Shown piece by piece: positions 8,418 to 18,073 of a stretch of 60,853 bases of DNA; position 1 is the first letter of the stretch, and each line of letters opens with the position of its first letter. The stretch is from Nitrospinota bacterium (GTDB lineage Bacteria > Nitrospinota_A > UBA7883 > JACRLM01), in NCBI GenBank assembly GCA_016235255.1, contig JACRLM010000024.1, positions 1 to 60,853 on the forward strand, read 5' to 3'. The notes below the pieces were generated by a model. It was not told the DNA's origin and did not search any database. It saw only the letters and a program-made list of their open reading frames with translations. A program made the position numbers and the translations under genes.

Positions 8418-9095
8418 TCAGACGCTGTGCAGGCTGGACACGTATGCCTTCCCCTCGCCGTATTTTTCTTTGAAATAGTCCCGCGTGGGGCCAAAGGTCA
8501 TGTCCTCTAGCGTTCCCCCTTTTTCAAAATGCCTGGCGAACATCATGCCGATGCCGTAAACAGTGGCTCCGGAAAGGATGGGCCGCGACGTGAGCCCCGC
8601 CACCGCGCCGAGCATGGGAGCCGCGCCCATCAATAGCGACGTCCCAAGGCCGGATGCCAAAAGCGGCCCCGCGCTCCCAACGGCGCAAGTCGTCATCCGC
8701 ATCGCCGTCCTTTTGGAATAGTCCACCCCGTAAAGTCCGGCCAGTTTTTTTAGCATCTTCAGGACAACGGCGAACACTCCCGCTATGTCCAGCAGCGGCA
8801 CCGGCGCGGCGGCCACCCCCATAGAATAGATGACCTGGCTTTTGATTATGTCCAAAGCTTCGGGCCGGACAGTGTCCTGCGCCGGGGCGTCTCTTTCACT
8901 GGCCGCCGGGGCCACGGCCACCACGGCAGGCTCAGCCACTCGTGCGGCCACAGGCTCTGGTTTTTTCTCCTCCTTCGCGCCGGGCGCCGGGGCGGCCTCT
9001 TCCGCGGGCGCTTCGTATATCCTCCGCCTCGGTCGCGCTATCTTCATCTTTTCGTCCGGACCTTTGCCTTTGTCCATCATCTCATCCCTGGCCAT
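8418..9095 (-). CDS. DUF697-like membrane-associated protein
   Basis: The first 85 residues are a charged, Pro/Ala/Glu-rich linker. After it comes a hydrophobic helical domain (IIKSQVIYSMGVAAAPVPLLD, VVLKMLKKLAGLYGVDYS, then several Gly/Ala-rich membrane-like helices), the pattern of the DUF697/YcjF-type family often found beside small GTPases or ATPases. The start overlaps the end of the ParA-like gene by 14 bases, so the two are coupled. It could tether the ParA-like ATPase to the membrane; that role is inference. The molecular function of the family is unknown. Confidence 0.6.
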   Translation of the reverse strand: MARDEMMDKGKGPDEKMKIARPRRRIYEAPAEEAAPAPGAKEEKKPEPVAARVAEPAVVAVAPAASERDAPAQDTVRPEALDIIKSQVIYSMGVAAAPVPLLDIAGVFAVVLKMLKKLAGLYGVDYSKRTAMRMTTCAVGSAGPLLASGLGTSLLMGAAPMLGAVAGLTSRPILSGATVYGIGMMFARHFEKGGTLEDMTFGPTRDYFKEKYGEGKAYVSSLHSV

Positions 9096-10078
9096 ATCCT
9101 GCGTCTCCTCTGGTGGCGAACCCGTCCAGCCTTAAAAGGCTTTTTATAAACATATCATAATCTTCTTTCGCCTGGCTTTTAGAAAATCCGGCGAATATCG
9201 TCTCCCTGCGGGCCAATGCCTTCGCGTAATCGGTGCTCGTCCTGATGACCACGGGGGAGAGGTGGTCTCCAAACACCCTGCGCAACGTCTCAAGCGCGTC
9301 AAAGGACATCTTCTCCCTCTTGTCGAACCTGTTGAACAGGGCGGTAATCGATGGGGGGGCAAGTCCGAACGTTTCGGTTATGGACATGATTTCGCCCAAC
9401 GTAAGCTCCAGCCCGCGTATGGAAAAAGGGTCCGGCGCAACGGGGATCACCACGGTGTCCGCCGCGCATATGGACGATATCACCGCCGCGCCCAAAGAGG
9501 GGGGGCAGTCCATAACGATCAGGTCGAATCCATTGGCGCGCAACACTTCGCACACGCCGCGCACGGCGTTTTTCTGCGAGGCGGGATTTGTCAGCGCCGA
9601 GTCCAAAAGGCCGTTCTCCAGCGACGACGGGAGCAGGTATAGGTTTTCGTCCAGTTCGCACAGCGAGTTCATGACCGTTTCGTCCGGCTTCTGCCACACA
9701 TCGTAAAAGATCGGGTCCCCCGGCTCCGGGATGGCGTCAAACGCCAGCGAGGCCGAGCCTTGCGAGTCCATGTCCAGAAGGCATGTCTTAAAGCCGTATT
9801 GCGCCGCGCGGGTGGCGGTGTTTATGGACACTGTGGTCTTGCCGATGCCGCCGCGCAGGTTCAAATTGGCGATGGTCCGGAATGAATAGTCCACCCCCCC
9901 GTTGCTCAAGATAGCTTCGGACGCGGCCCGGGGCGATGCCATAAGAGTTCCTGCCCAGGTATACCAGGCTGTGTGGATCGAACTGGCGGCGGAGCGAATC
10001 CGGATCGTCATGGGTGAGCCTGGCGATGTCCGCCAGCGTCGCCATGTATTTCGCCGTGCTGCCGTTGGATTTGGTCAT
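9082..10078 (-). CDS. ParA/MinD-family ATPase, frameshifted at a G7 run
   Basis: A deviant-Walker ATPase of the type that positions plasmids, chromosomes or protein complexes. The ATPase part shows LRGGIGKTT, LLDMDSQGSA and LIVMDCPPSLG. The signature Lys before GG in the Walker A box is Arg here. Its N-terminal part (MTKSNGSTAKYMATLADIARLTHDD to SYLEQRG) is in another frame; the frames meet at seven C on the plus strand (9894-9900), and removing one restores a single protein of about 330 residues. This may be an assembly error, phase variation or programmed slippage. The start at 10078 is chosen from the N-terminal sequence; the ribosome binding site is weak. No ParB is nearby; the DUF697 gene overlaps its 3' end. 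Confidence 0.7.
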
Positions 10079-10147
10079 TCGCAATAATGTTCCGTGAGGG
10101 GCCAATGCTTCCCCTCTTTTATACACCAAATTCGGGGCGTGGCGCCA

Positions 10148-11329
10148 TCACTTCGGCCAGATGAACCGCACCGGCTTGCCCGGATTGGGCAGGCTGACTA
10201 TTTCATATGGCCATTCGGGCCCGTGGGGGGCGTTTTTCATGTCCAATGGCACGGTCTGGCGGACGGTCACTTCCATCTCTTTGCCCCGGTCCACGGCTTT
10301 CTCCACTCCGATCCTGTGCCCCTTCACCTGCTTTTCACCGGCGAACACAGCTATGAGCCGGGTGTATCTCCAGTCGAACGCCGGCGCATACGCTTCGGCC
10401 ACTTTTAAGTCCACCAGCAGTTTTTGGTAACTCTCCTGGTTGTCGATCAGCATAGCCTGTGGCCCGGCCACCCCGGCGGCGCTGGCGTTGGGCAAGACCA
10501 GCGGGTCAAGCTGGGCGATCTTTCCGATCGGGGTCATGTCCATGGTCTCGGCGTACCTGTAATATTCCCAGGGGGTGTTGCGAGCCATGTCGCGAACGGC
10601 CGCCTCCACGCACACCCGCGCCGCCGCCTCCACACTCGTCCCGCTCCATCCGCCAAGCCCGATGGGGGCGCGGGACCAGCCGCCCCCCACCCCGCCGATC
10701 ACGCCGCCTCCCCAGTTCTGTGACCTGCCTTCCACAGTGTTCGCCGCCACCACCCGCCCGGTGCGCGCGTCCACTATCTTCATGTCCATGGCGATGTACG
10801 ATTCAGTGTAGGTGACGGCGCCGATGGGAAGATTGTCCTTCTGGTTGGCCGCGCCGACGGCAATGGACGCCCCCAGGGTAATGGCGCCGACGATTATGCC
10901 GCCTGCCCCCAGTTCGTCCTCCTCAAAGGCGGTGACCGCGCCGAACACCAGAAGATCGGCCCCTTCAAGCTGGCCGGTCTTTGCGGCGGTGGCGGCCGAC
11001 ACCTGGCCTTTCACGGCGAAGTCCTGCTCGTTTATCACCGCGTCCAGATCCCGCCGGTCCAGCAGGATGTAGCGGTTGGTGTTGAAAAGGGCGGTGGTGA
11101 GCATGTCGGCCATCCCCTCGCCTATTTCGCCTTTGGCCTTGCCGGTCTTGTCGATGAACTTTACCACCGCCACGCGGGCCTTGGGCCCATTGTACTTTTC
11201 CGCCTGGGCCTGTGCGATGGTGGAGCCTCCCCCTCCCCGGACGACAGCCTCATCCGTGGCGCAGGAGGATAGCGTGGCGGCAAGGAAAGCCGCCGCCAGC
11301 GTCCATATTTTTTTCATGTTCATCATCAT
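10148..11329 (-). CDS. CsgG-family outer-membrane lipoprotein
   Basis: Signal peptide MKKIWTLAAAFLAATLSSC with the lipidated Cys, then the CsgG/curli-assembly-like domain: ARVAVVKFIDKTGK, GEGMADMLTTALFNTNRYILLDRRDLDAVINEQDF, ADLLVFGAVTAFEED, a Gly-rich hydrophobic stretch, and DMKIVDARTGRVVAANTVEGRSQNWG. About 120 C-terminal residues after the domain are unassigned. Family members form oligomeric outer-membrane assemblies. No curli subunit genes are nearby, so curli export is not supported. Four Met codons crowd the start; the Met of MKKIW gives the best signal peptide. Confidence 0.75.
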   Translation of the reverse strand: MMMNMKKIWTLAAAFLAATLSSCATDEAVVRGGGGSTIAQAQAEKYNGPKARVAVVKFIDKTGKAKGEIGEGMADMLTTALFNTNRYILLDRRDLDAVINEQDFAVKGQVSAATAAKTGQLEGADLLVFGAVTAFEEDELGAGGIIVGAITLGASIAVGAANQKDNLPIGAVTYTESYIAMDMKIVDARTGRVVAANTVEGRSQNWGGGVIGGVGGGWSRAPIGLGGWSGTSVEAAARVCVEAAVRDMARNTPWEYYRYAETMDMTPIGKIAQLDPLVLPNASAAGVAGPQAMLIDNQESYQKLLVDLKVAEAYAPAFDWRYTRLIAVFAGEKQVKGHRIGVEKAVDRGKEMEVTVRQTVPLDMKNAPHGPEWPYEIVSLPNPGKPVRFIWPK

Positions 11330-11412
11330 CTATGATTGGACGGACTTATGACCGTGGTTTTAAATGCAGTTTACCACCAGCCGGGGCGGGGGGGAATGGC
11401 AAGAAGCGCGGC

Positions 11413-13326
11413 CTAGAAAATGAAACGCCGTACCCGGGGAACAAGCTCCTCCCCGTTTATGGGACGGGGGATGCAATCGTGGGCGCCAAGCTTTATCATC
11501 TTCTCCCTCTCATCGCCGTTATGATCCCCCAGGATCATCATTATGGGAGTGTCCCCCCATTCCGGAGACGCTCTGAGAAGCGATATCACTTCCCGCCCGC
11601 CGTCACCGCGCATCTGGGAGTCGAGTATCACAAGATGAGGCTGGCGGGCCGACGCCGTTTGCAGGACGGACAGTCCGCTGTCCACCTCCACAAGCTCTGT
11701 CTCCAGCCCGGAAAGGCGCGAGGCGATCTCGCCCCTTATCCCGTCGTCCCCGCTGGCAACAAGCACCACCGGTTTCACTTCCGGCAGAGAAAGATAGAAC
11801 ACGGAGCCTTTCCCGGGCTCCGACTCCACCACAATGTTCCCACTGTGCGCCTCCATAATGTCCTTGCATAGAGGAAGCCCCAGCCCGGTCCCTTTTTCAC
11901 CGGCGGTGCCGATGGTGGTGGTCTTCACCTCGTGCCGGAAAAGGTCCGGGATTATTTTCTGGTCTATCCCTACGCCGGTGTCCTTCACCGCCAAAACACC
12001 TTTGCTTTTTTCCGGGACGAAGGCCGTGACGGACCCGCCGGCGGGGCAGAATTTGACCGCGTTGGAAACCAGGTTCTGGGCCACCTGGTAAAAAAGGTTG
12101 TAGTCCACGAATAGCCGCGTCCTGGGCGGAACATGGTTCACAAGCGTCACCCCCTTGTTTCCCGCGATCAGGGAGAGCCCGTCCAGCGCCCCCGCCACCA
12201 TCGGATGGGCGTCTATGAACCTTCGGACCAGCTTTATCTTCCCGGTCTTGAGCCGCGAGATATTGAGCAGCTGGTCTATCATCTTCACCATCCCGTCGCA
12301 GGTGCCAAGCGCCCTGTCGAGTATCTGCCGCGAGCCGTCCTCCATGCTCTCCCCGGAGCGGCTCTTAATGATGTTCAGGCAGCCGGAGACGGTGGCGATC
12401 GGGGAGCGCAGGTCATGGGAGACGAGCGAAACGAATTTGTCCTTCAGTTTCGTCGCCTCGTCCGCCTGCTCCTTGGCCGTCCGCAGCGCCGCCTCCGCCT
12501 TGTTGCGCTCTGTCATGTCCCTGCAAATGGCCTGCACACCCACCGGCGCGCCGTCCTTGTATATCAACCGGGTGCTAAGCTCCAGCGGAACGCGCCGGCC
12601 GTCCTTTGCCACTATCTCCACCTCGTAACGGGTGGTCTCCGTCTTTCCGGCAAGCTTGGCGCCCATGTTTTCTTCGGCAAGCGCCTGAAACTCCAGGGCC
12701 AGGAACTTCTTGTAATCGGTCCCGATGATCTCCTCGATGGAATATCCGGTCAGCGAGGTTGCCACGTGGTTGACCGAGGTCATGACTCCTTGCAGGTCAT
12801 GGGTGTAAATCAGGTCGTTTGCGTTCTCCACCAGTTGCCTGTATTTCTTTTCCGTCTCGCGCAGGGCCGCCTCGGCCTTCTGGCGCTCGGCTTCCAACCG
12901 CTTGTTCTCGTCCTGCAATTTCTTGCGCTGGAGCGCCCGCACCACGGTGGTCATGGCCCGTTGGGGCTCGCACGGTTTTACGATATAGTCCTCCGCCCCC
13001 CCCTTGATGCTGTCCACGGCCGCTTCTATGTTCCTAAAGCCGCTGAGGATTATGAAGACCAGGGAGGGGTATTTTTGTTTGGCCCGGGCCAGGAACTCAA
13101 GCCCGCTGATCTCCGGCATGCGAAGGTCGGAAAGCACCACGTCCACGTGGTTTGACATCAGGATGTCCAGCGCCGCGGCGCCGTTCTCGGCCTTGAAACA
13201 GGTGAAGCCGTGGGCCTCGAAATAGCTGGAAAGGACAAAGAGGCTTATCTCGTCGTCATCAGCCAGAAGTATGGACGAACCTTTTACCTCTACTGGAACC
13301 TTGAACTCGGATCCCTCATTGTTCAT
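11413..13326 (-). CDS. hybrid sensor histidine kinase (REC-PAS-HK-REC)
   Basis: A soluble 637-residue kinase without membrane segments. An N-terminal receiver (about 15-135: ADDDEIS, phosphoacceptor Asp in VVLSDLRMPE, Lys in IVKPCEP), a coiled coil, a PAS domain (about 165-285), then the HisKA/HATPase core with H-box LVSHDLRSPI, N-box FYQVAQNLVSNAVKF, DTGVGID and GTGLGLPLCK. A C-terminal receiver follows (phosphoacceptor in VILDSQMRGD). Input receiver first and output receiver last suggest a phosphorelay node rather than a simple two-component pair. No partner regulator is adjacent. A TATAAT with no good -35 lies at about 13393 upstream. Confidence 0.9.
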   Translation of the reverse strand: MNNEGSEFKVPVEVKGSSILLADDDEISLFVLSSYFEAHGFTCFKAENGAAALDILMSNHVDVVLSDLRMPEISGLEFLARAKQKYPSLVFIILSGFRNIEAAVDSIKGGAEDYIVKPCEPQRAMTTVVRALQRKKLQDENKRLEAERQKAEAALRETEKKYRQLVENANDLIYTHDLQGVMTSVNHVATSLTGYSIEEIIGTDYKKFLALEFQALAEENMGAKLAGKTETTRYEVEIVAKDGRRVPLELSTRLIYKDGAPVGVQAICRDMTERNKAEAALRTAKEQADEATKLKDKFVSLVSHDLRSPIATVSGCLNIIKSRSGESMEDGSRQILDRALGTCDGMVKMIDQLLNISRLKTGKIKLVRRFIDAHPMVAGALDGLSLIAGNKGVTLVNHVPPRTRLFVDYNLFYQVAQNLVSNAVKFCPAGGSVTAFVPEKSKGVLAVKDTGVGIDQKIIPDLFRHEVKTTTIGTAGEKGTGLGLPLCKDIMEAHSGNIVVESEPGKGSVFYLSLPEVKPVVLVASGDDGIRGEIASRLSGLETELVEVDSGLSVLQTASARQPHLVILDSQMRGDGGREVISLLRASPEWGDTPIMMILGDHNGDEREKMIKLGAHDCIPRPINGEELVPRVRRFIF

Positions 13327-13441
13327 AGATACGGCCTGTTTTGAAGGCGAAAGGAGAAACTACCCCTCAGTCATCTCTTTGCCTGATTATTATAATGAAA
13401 TTTCCCGTCAATAAAACAGGCAAATGCCGGCGGGGGAAAGT

Positions 13442-14725
13442 TTATATCCTCTCCGGGGAAGCTGCGCCATGGTCCGGCCGGGCGGTCTTTCGTATCAGGA
13501 ACAACCTTGCGCCGTCCGCCATCACTTCGGCGGGCAATGGGTGGGAGAGGAAATACAGCATTCCGGCCGTATAGCCATACGCGCCGGAATTGAATATTCC
13601 CAGAAGGTCGCCGATTCGCGGCGAAGAGAGCTTTATGATGCGCGAAAACTGGTCCGCCGAGGCGCACAGGGGGCCCGCCACGGTGCATTCAACAACCTTG
13701 CGCCCCTTTGTTTTTGTCAGGATGGCCGCCGGATAATTTTTGTTGAGCGCTATCGGGACGATGGCGTGATGTATCCCCCCGTCGGTGATGGCGTAAAGCC
13801 GCCCGCGCGATGTTTTCACGTCCGTCACGCGTGAAACGTAAATCCCCGCCGGCCCGGCAAGATACCTGCCCGGTTCGAGAAGCAATCTGGTCTGGGCGAA
13901 ATTGGGGGTGGACAGAATCTCCCGCCGCACGTCCCGTATGACCGCGCCAAGCTTTTTCACGTCCAGCTCCCGGTCTTTTTCGCCAAATGGAATCCCCAGC
14001 CCGCCGCCGAAATTCAATGTTTTTACCGTCATCCCAAGCTTTGCCGCCGTCGTGGCGGCCCACTGGGCAAAGCCTCGGTACATGGCGCCGAGAGTGTCCG
14101 TATCGGTTATCTGTGTCCCGGCAAAACAGTGGAATCCCATCACCTCCACCCGCTTTTCGGCCAGGGCTTTTTTTATCAGGCGCGGAAGCTCGGTGTCGTC
14201 TGTGCCGAACTTGCGCGGCCCGCCGGTCATCACCTCGCCGGCCCCCCCGGTGAACGTCAGGTTCACCCGGAACGCTATCTTGACGGGCCGTGCGCTTTTC
14301 GTCTCGGAGGCGGCCGTTATGATCCTGCCAAGCTCCGCCGCCGACTCCACGTTGATACAGCCGATCTTTTTGGCCACCGCCATCCGGATGTCCGCCTCGC
14401 TCTTTCCCGGCCCGGCGAATATTATTTTCTCAGGGGCAAACCCGGCCTTTAGCGCCATGGCAAGCTCGCCTTCCGAGGCCACTTCCGCCCCGGCGCCAAG
14501 CTTGCCGAACACACGCGCCACGTTTATGTTCGGATTTGCCTTCACCGAATAATGGACGAAGGTGTTTTCCGGAAGGGCCGCCGCCAGCCTTTGATATTGC
14601 CGGCGCAGGATTGCGGCGTCGTATATATAGAAAGGGGTACCGGCGCGCAACGCTATCTGGCGGATGGACTTGCCGCCGATCCTAAGCTCCCCGCCGGTGA
14701 ACGGGAAAAGTTTTACGGCATTCAT
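13442..14725 (-). CDS. PLP-dependent decarboxylase, diaminopimelate decarboxylase family
   Basis: Fold-type III decarboxylase. Visible: the PLP Lys in HYSVKANPNI, the specificity helix area FHCFAGTQITD, the phosphate-binding GGGLGIPF, the Arg of LLEPGRYLAG, and the active-site CxSxD (LCASADQ). Diaminopimelate decarboxylase (LysA), making lysine from meso-DAP, would fit its place after the wall cluster. However GGGLGIPF and the RKFGTD region also resemble carrier-protein or exosortase-associated decarboxylases, so I leave the symbol empty. GGAGTG precedes the ATG. Length (427) is normal. It lies 78 bases after the DUF484 gene on the same strand. Confidence 0.75.
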   Translation of the reverse strand: MNAVKLFPFTGGELRIGGKSIRQIALRAGTPFYIYDAAILRRQYQRLAAALPENTFVHYSVKANPNINVARVFGKLGAGAEVASEGELAMALKAGFAPEKIIFAGPGKSEADIRMAVAKKIGCINVESAAELGRIITAASETKSARPVKIAFRVNLTFTGGAGEVMTGGPRKFGTDDTELPRLIKKALAEKRVEVMGFHCFAGTQITDTDTLGAMYRGFAQWAATTAAKLGMTVKTLNFGGGLGIPFGEKDRELDVKKLGAVIRDVRREILSTPNFAQTRLLLEPGRYLAGPAGIYVSRVTDVKTSRGRLYAITDGGIHHAIVPIALNKNYPAAILTKTKGRKVVECTVAGPLCASADQFSRIIKLSSPRIGDLLGIFNSGAYGYTAGMLYFLSHPLPAEVMADGARLFLIRKTARPDHGAASPERI

Positions 14726-14803
14726 TTCTTGTCACTCCATTCCCCCCGCGGCATGCTTGTTCAGCCATGTCCCACAGGGGCGCTTATTTTATTTTTATAA
14801 ACT

Positions 14804-15460
14804 TTATCCCGCCGCGCCTCCTGAAGTCACCTGATTTGTCACCAGCGTTTCCGGCCCCGCCGCCGTGAAATATCCTATCTTCAGCGCCAGGGTCCTGGCC
14901 ATGCGCTTTAAATAACGGCCGCCGAACCCTTCCATGAACCGCGAGGGATTCTTGCTTCCAAACGCCACCGCAGCCACCGGCCTGCCTTCAAAGTACACCG
15001 GCAGTATCGCCTCGGAGCGCAGTTTTGCCGCCGATCCGTTGAAAAAGTCGGAAGACCCGCTCCGCAAGTCCCCACGCAGGGATGGCTCGTCCGATTCGCC
15101 CAAACGGGCCGAAAGCCATTGCGAGTCCCGGAACGACACGTTGGAGGAGTTGATGAACACGCCCCCTCCCGGTTCCTTGTACCCCGCCGGGAAGTGGGAG
15201 ATCAGCGAGTTTTCCAGAGTCACGGTTATGGCGTCCATGCCGAAGACCTTCTTGCCGCCGGTTATCAGCGAGTCGGCCAGGGACTTTAGGTCCCCCGCCG
15301 TGAAAATGACCTCCTCCATCTCGTCCATCTTCTGCTGGGTCTTCTCGTTCTCCGTGGAGCACGAGATCAAAAACCGCAGGTTTTTCCTCAGGGCGGAGTT
15401 GTACTGGCGAAGCTGGGTGTTCGTCATCTTCACCGCCTGGGCCACCATTTCATTCTTCAT
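14804..15460 (-). CDS. DUF484 (GAF-like) protein
   Basis: A soluble 218-residue protein with an N-terminal helical stretch (LRQYNSALRKNLRFLISCSTENEK) and a GAF-like domain (IFTAGDLKSLADSLI ... MDAITVTLENSL ... SEAILPVYFEGRPVAAVAFGS). It fits DUF484 in order and length, a family often near xerC or division genes, with no proven activity. It starts 18 bases after ftsZ on the same strand with GGGAGG upstream, so it is probably cotranscribed. Confidence 0.65.
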   Translation of the reverse strand: MKNEMVAQAVKMTNTQLRQYNSALRKNLRFLISCSTENEKTQQKMDEMEEVIFTAGDLKSLADSLITGGKKVFGMDAITVTLENSLISHFPAGYKEPGGGVFINSSNVSFRDSQWLSARLGESDEPSLRGDLRSGSSDFFNGSAAKLRSEAILPVYFEGRPVAAVAFGSKNPSRFMEGFGGRYLKRMARTLALKIGYFTAAGPETLVTNQVTSGGAAG

Positions 15461-15478
15461 TTCCCGTCAGCCTCCCTG

Positions 15479-16774
15479 TTAGTCGGCGTGTTTCCTGATG
15501 AAGGTCGGTATGTCCAGGTCCTCGTCGAGGATGTTCACGTCGCCATTGACCACCCGAAGGCCCTGTCTGCGCGGCGGAGGGGGGGGCAGCGACGGCAGGG
15601 CCACCTTCTGCGCCTCCGTGAACGGCTGGACGATGGACTGCGGAGCCGGGAGCCTGTCCTGCGCCGGCGTGATCTTCAGGGCAGCGCTCACCCCTGTGCG
15701 TATCTCGCTCCTGCGGGCAGGCTCGATCCGCATTTCCGCGGCGCGGTACTCGTCGGCCCGCTTTATCTCCTGCGCGCTCTTGAATCCGGTGGCGATCACC
15801 GTCACCGAGACGCTGTCGCCCATGCTCTCGTCTATCACGGCGCCGAAGATGACTTCCGCCTCGTGGTCGGCCGCGTCGGTGATGTACGTGGCGGCTTCGT
15901 GAATCTCGTGAAGCGAAAGGTCCGGCCCGCCGGTGACGTTGATGAGCACACCCTTGGCGCCCTCGATGGTGGAGTCCTCCAGAAGCGGGCTGTGAATGGC
16001 GTTCTGCGCCGCTTCCACCGCCCTGTTGTCCCCCGTGGCAAGCCCCGCGCCCATGAGAGCCATACCTTTCTGGCTCATGATGGTCTGCACGTCGGCAAAG
16101 TCCAGGTTAATGAGCCCCACGCCGGTGATGATGTCCGAAATCCCCTTCACGGCCCTGCACAGCACGCCATCGGCTGTCTCAAACGCCTTGTTGGCCGGCA
16201 TGTTCTTGCCAACATACCCGAGCAGTTGCTGGTTGGGGATGACTATGAGGGTGTCCACGCTCTTGCGAAGCTCCACGAGCCCCTGCTCGGCGTTTTCAGC
16301 CCTGCGCTTCCCCTCGAAGGAGAACGGCTTGGTCACCACCCCCACGGTAAGCACCCCCATCTCCTTGGCGATCTGCGCTATCACAGGCGCTGCCCCGGTT
16401 CCGGTGCCGCCCCCCATCCCGGCGGTGACGAACACCATGTCCGCCCCCTTGACAAAGTCCTTTATCGCCTCTTCGTCCTCAATGGCCGCGGCCTTCCCCA
16501 CCTCCGGCCGGCCGCCCGCGCCAAGGCCCCTTGTGCGCTGTTTGCCGATCTGGATCTTCAGCGGCACAGGCGACGCTTTGAGCGCCTGCGCGTCCGTGTT
16601 GGCCACGATGAACTCCACGCCGTTGATCCCTTGCTGGATCATCGTGCGCACCGCGTTGCCCCCGCCGCCTCCGGCCCCGATCACCTTGATCTTGGCCGAA
16701 TGCAGGTTTTCCGCGGCCTCGTCCGCATAATCGAAAAACACCTGTCCGTCGTCCGTCTCGGCAAAATCCGCCAT
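15479..16774 (-). CDS. ftsZ: cell division protein FtsZ
   Basis: The tubulin-like GTPase that forms the Z ring. It has [14 protein letters not shown] at the N-terminus, the tubulin signature [10 protein letters not shown] near residue 120, the NxxDFADV T7 loop and a C-terminal peptide [13 protein letters not shown], the conserved tail that binds FtsA. A Pro/Arg-rich linker of about 70 residues precedes the tail. A strong GGGAGG lies before the ATG. It is the last of the core division genes, 69 bases after ftsA. Confidence 0.97.
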   Translation of the reverse strand: MADFAETDDGQVFFDYADEAAENLHSAKIKVIGAGGGGGNAVRTMIQQGINGVEFIVANTDAQALKASPVPLKIQIGKQRTRGLGAGGRPEVGKAAAIEDEEAIKDFVKGADMVFVTAGMGGGTGTGAAPVIAQIAKEMGVLTVGVVTKPFSFEGKRRAENAEQGLVELRKSVDTLIVIPNQQLLGYVGKNMPANKAFETADGVLCRAVKGISDIITGVGLINLDFADVQTIMSQKGMALMGAGLATGDNRAVEAAQNAIHSPLLEDSTIEGAKGVLINVTGGPDLSLHEIHEAATYITDAADHEAEVIFGAVIDESMGDSVSVTVIATGFKSAQEIKRADEYRAAEMRIEPARRSEIRTGVSAALKITPAQDRLPAPQSIVQPFTEAQKVALPSLPPPPPRRQGLRVVNGDVNILDEDLDIPTFIRKHAD

Positions 16775-16843
16775 CTCAAAATCCTCCCTTTACCCGTTTT
16801 CGTTTCATATTTGTTCTCACAGCCGCCGCTCCCTGCGGGCGGA

Positions 16844-18073
16844 TCAGAAAAAGTCCTTCACCCATTCCTTCATCCTCCCGAGCACCTTGTCGAACATGTT
16901 GCGCCCCTTTATCTGGCGCCGCCCGCCGGCCTTGTGGTCCTTCGCCCCGTGCAGGATCAGCCCCACCGCCGTGGCGTACTGCGGACTGTTCACAAGGTCC
17001 ATAAGCCCGCTGATTTTCCGGGGGAATCCGCGCCGGGCCGGCATGTTGAATATCTCCTCGGCGATCTCCGGGATCCCCTGCAATATGGAGGTCCCTCCGG
17101 TGAGCACCAGGCCGGAGGCCATATGCCCCAGGTTTCCGGAAAGCTCGATCTCCCGCTTTACGAGCATGAATATCTCCTCCACCCTCGGCTCGATTATTTC
17201 CGCGAGCACCCGGCGGTACACCTGCCGCGGCTCGCGCCCCCCCACGCCGGGCACATCGATGATTTCGTCGTCGGAAACCATGGTGGAAAGCGCGCAGCCG
17301 AACTGCCGCTTGATCTTCTCCGCCTCATGGTTGGGGGTGCGAAGCCCGATGGCGATGTCGTTTGTGATGTTCTCACCCCCTAGGGCCACCACCGATATGG
17401 CCTTTATCGCCCCCTTGATGTACAGGGCGATGTCGCAGGTGCCGCCACCCATGTCCACAAGCCCCACGCCTATTTCCTTTTCATCGTCGTCCAGCGAAGC
17501 TTCCGCGGAGGCGAGCTGCTCGACGACGATGTCGTCCACCTCCAACCCCGCCCGGTTCACCGAGCGCACAATGTTCTGGGCGCTGGTGACCGCGGCTGTG
17601 ACGATGTGCACCTTGGCCTCCAGCCGAACCCCGCGCATGCCGATGGGCTTTAATATCCCGTCCTGGCCGTCCACGATGAATTCCTGCGGGAGCACGTGGA
17701 TCACCTCCCGGTCCATGGGGATGTTCACAGCCTTGGCCGCGTCTATCACCCGCTCCACGTCATGCTGGGTGACCTCGCTCCCTTTTACGGCGATAACCCC
17801 GTGGCTGTTGAGCCCCTTTATATGCCCCCCCGCCACGCCGACATATACGGACTCTATCTCCTGCCCGGCCATGGTCTCCGCCTCTTCCACCGCCGCCTTG
17901 ATGGATTCCACCGTGGCCTCGATGTTCACCACCACCCCTTTGCGCAGTCCCTGCGACGGATGGGAGCCTAAGCCGATGATGTCTATCCCGTCGCCCCCCA
18001 CATCGGCGATGACACAGCAGATCTTCGTGGTGCCGATGTCCAACCCAACAACCAAATCCCTGTTTTTAGCCAT
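16844..18073 (-). CDS. ftsA: cell division protein FtsA
   Basis: The actin-like protein that anchors FtsZ to the inner membrane. It shows LVVGLDIGTTKICCVI (phosphate 1), the connecting segment, GVGLVDMGGGTCDIALY (phosphate 2), VLTGGTSILQG (adenosine), and a C-terminal amphipathic helix FDKVLGRMKEWVKDFF that serves as the membrane anchor. The gene overlaps ftsQ by 8 bases. The 409-residue length is normal. Confidence 0.97.
   Translation of the reverse strand: MAKNRDLVVGLDIGTTKICCVIADVGGDGIDIIGLGSHPSQGLRKGVVVNIEATVESIKAAVEEAETMAGQEIESVYVGVAGGHIKGLNSHGVIAVKGSEVTQHDVERVIDAAKAVNIPMDREVIHVLPQEFIVDGQDGILKPIGMRGVRLEAKVHIVTAAVTSAQNIVRSVNRAGLEVDDIVVEQLASAEASLDDDEKEIGVGLVDMGGGTCDIALYIKGAIKAISVVALGGENITNDIAIGLRTPNHEAEKIKRQFGCALSTMVSDDEIIDVPGVGGREPRQVYRRVLAEIIEPRVEEIFMLVKREIELSGNLGHMASGLVLTGGTSILQGIPEIAEEIFNMPARRGFPRKISGLMDLVNSPQYATAVGLILHGAKDHKAGGRRQIKGRNMFDKVLGRMKEWVKDFF

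Noticed and set aside
15488..17383. A 631-codon plus-strand frame and several other long plus-strand frames (16887-18527, 18373-19863, 20451-21995, 25633-26790).
   Set aside because: They are antisense to clear dcw genes, rich in Arg/Pro/His, and arise from the high GC content in third positions.
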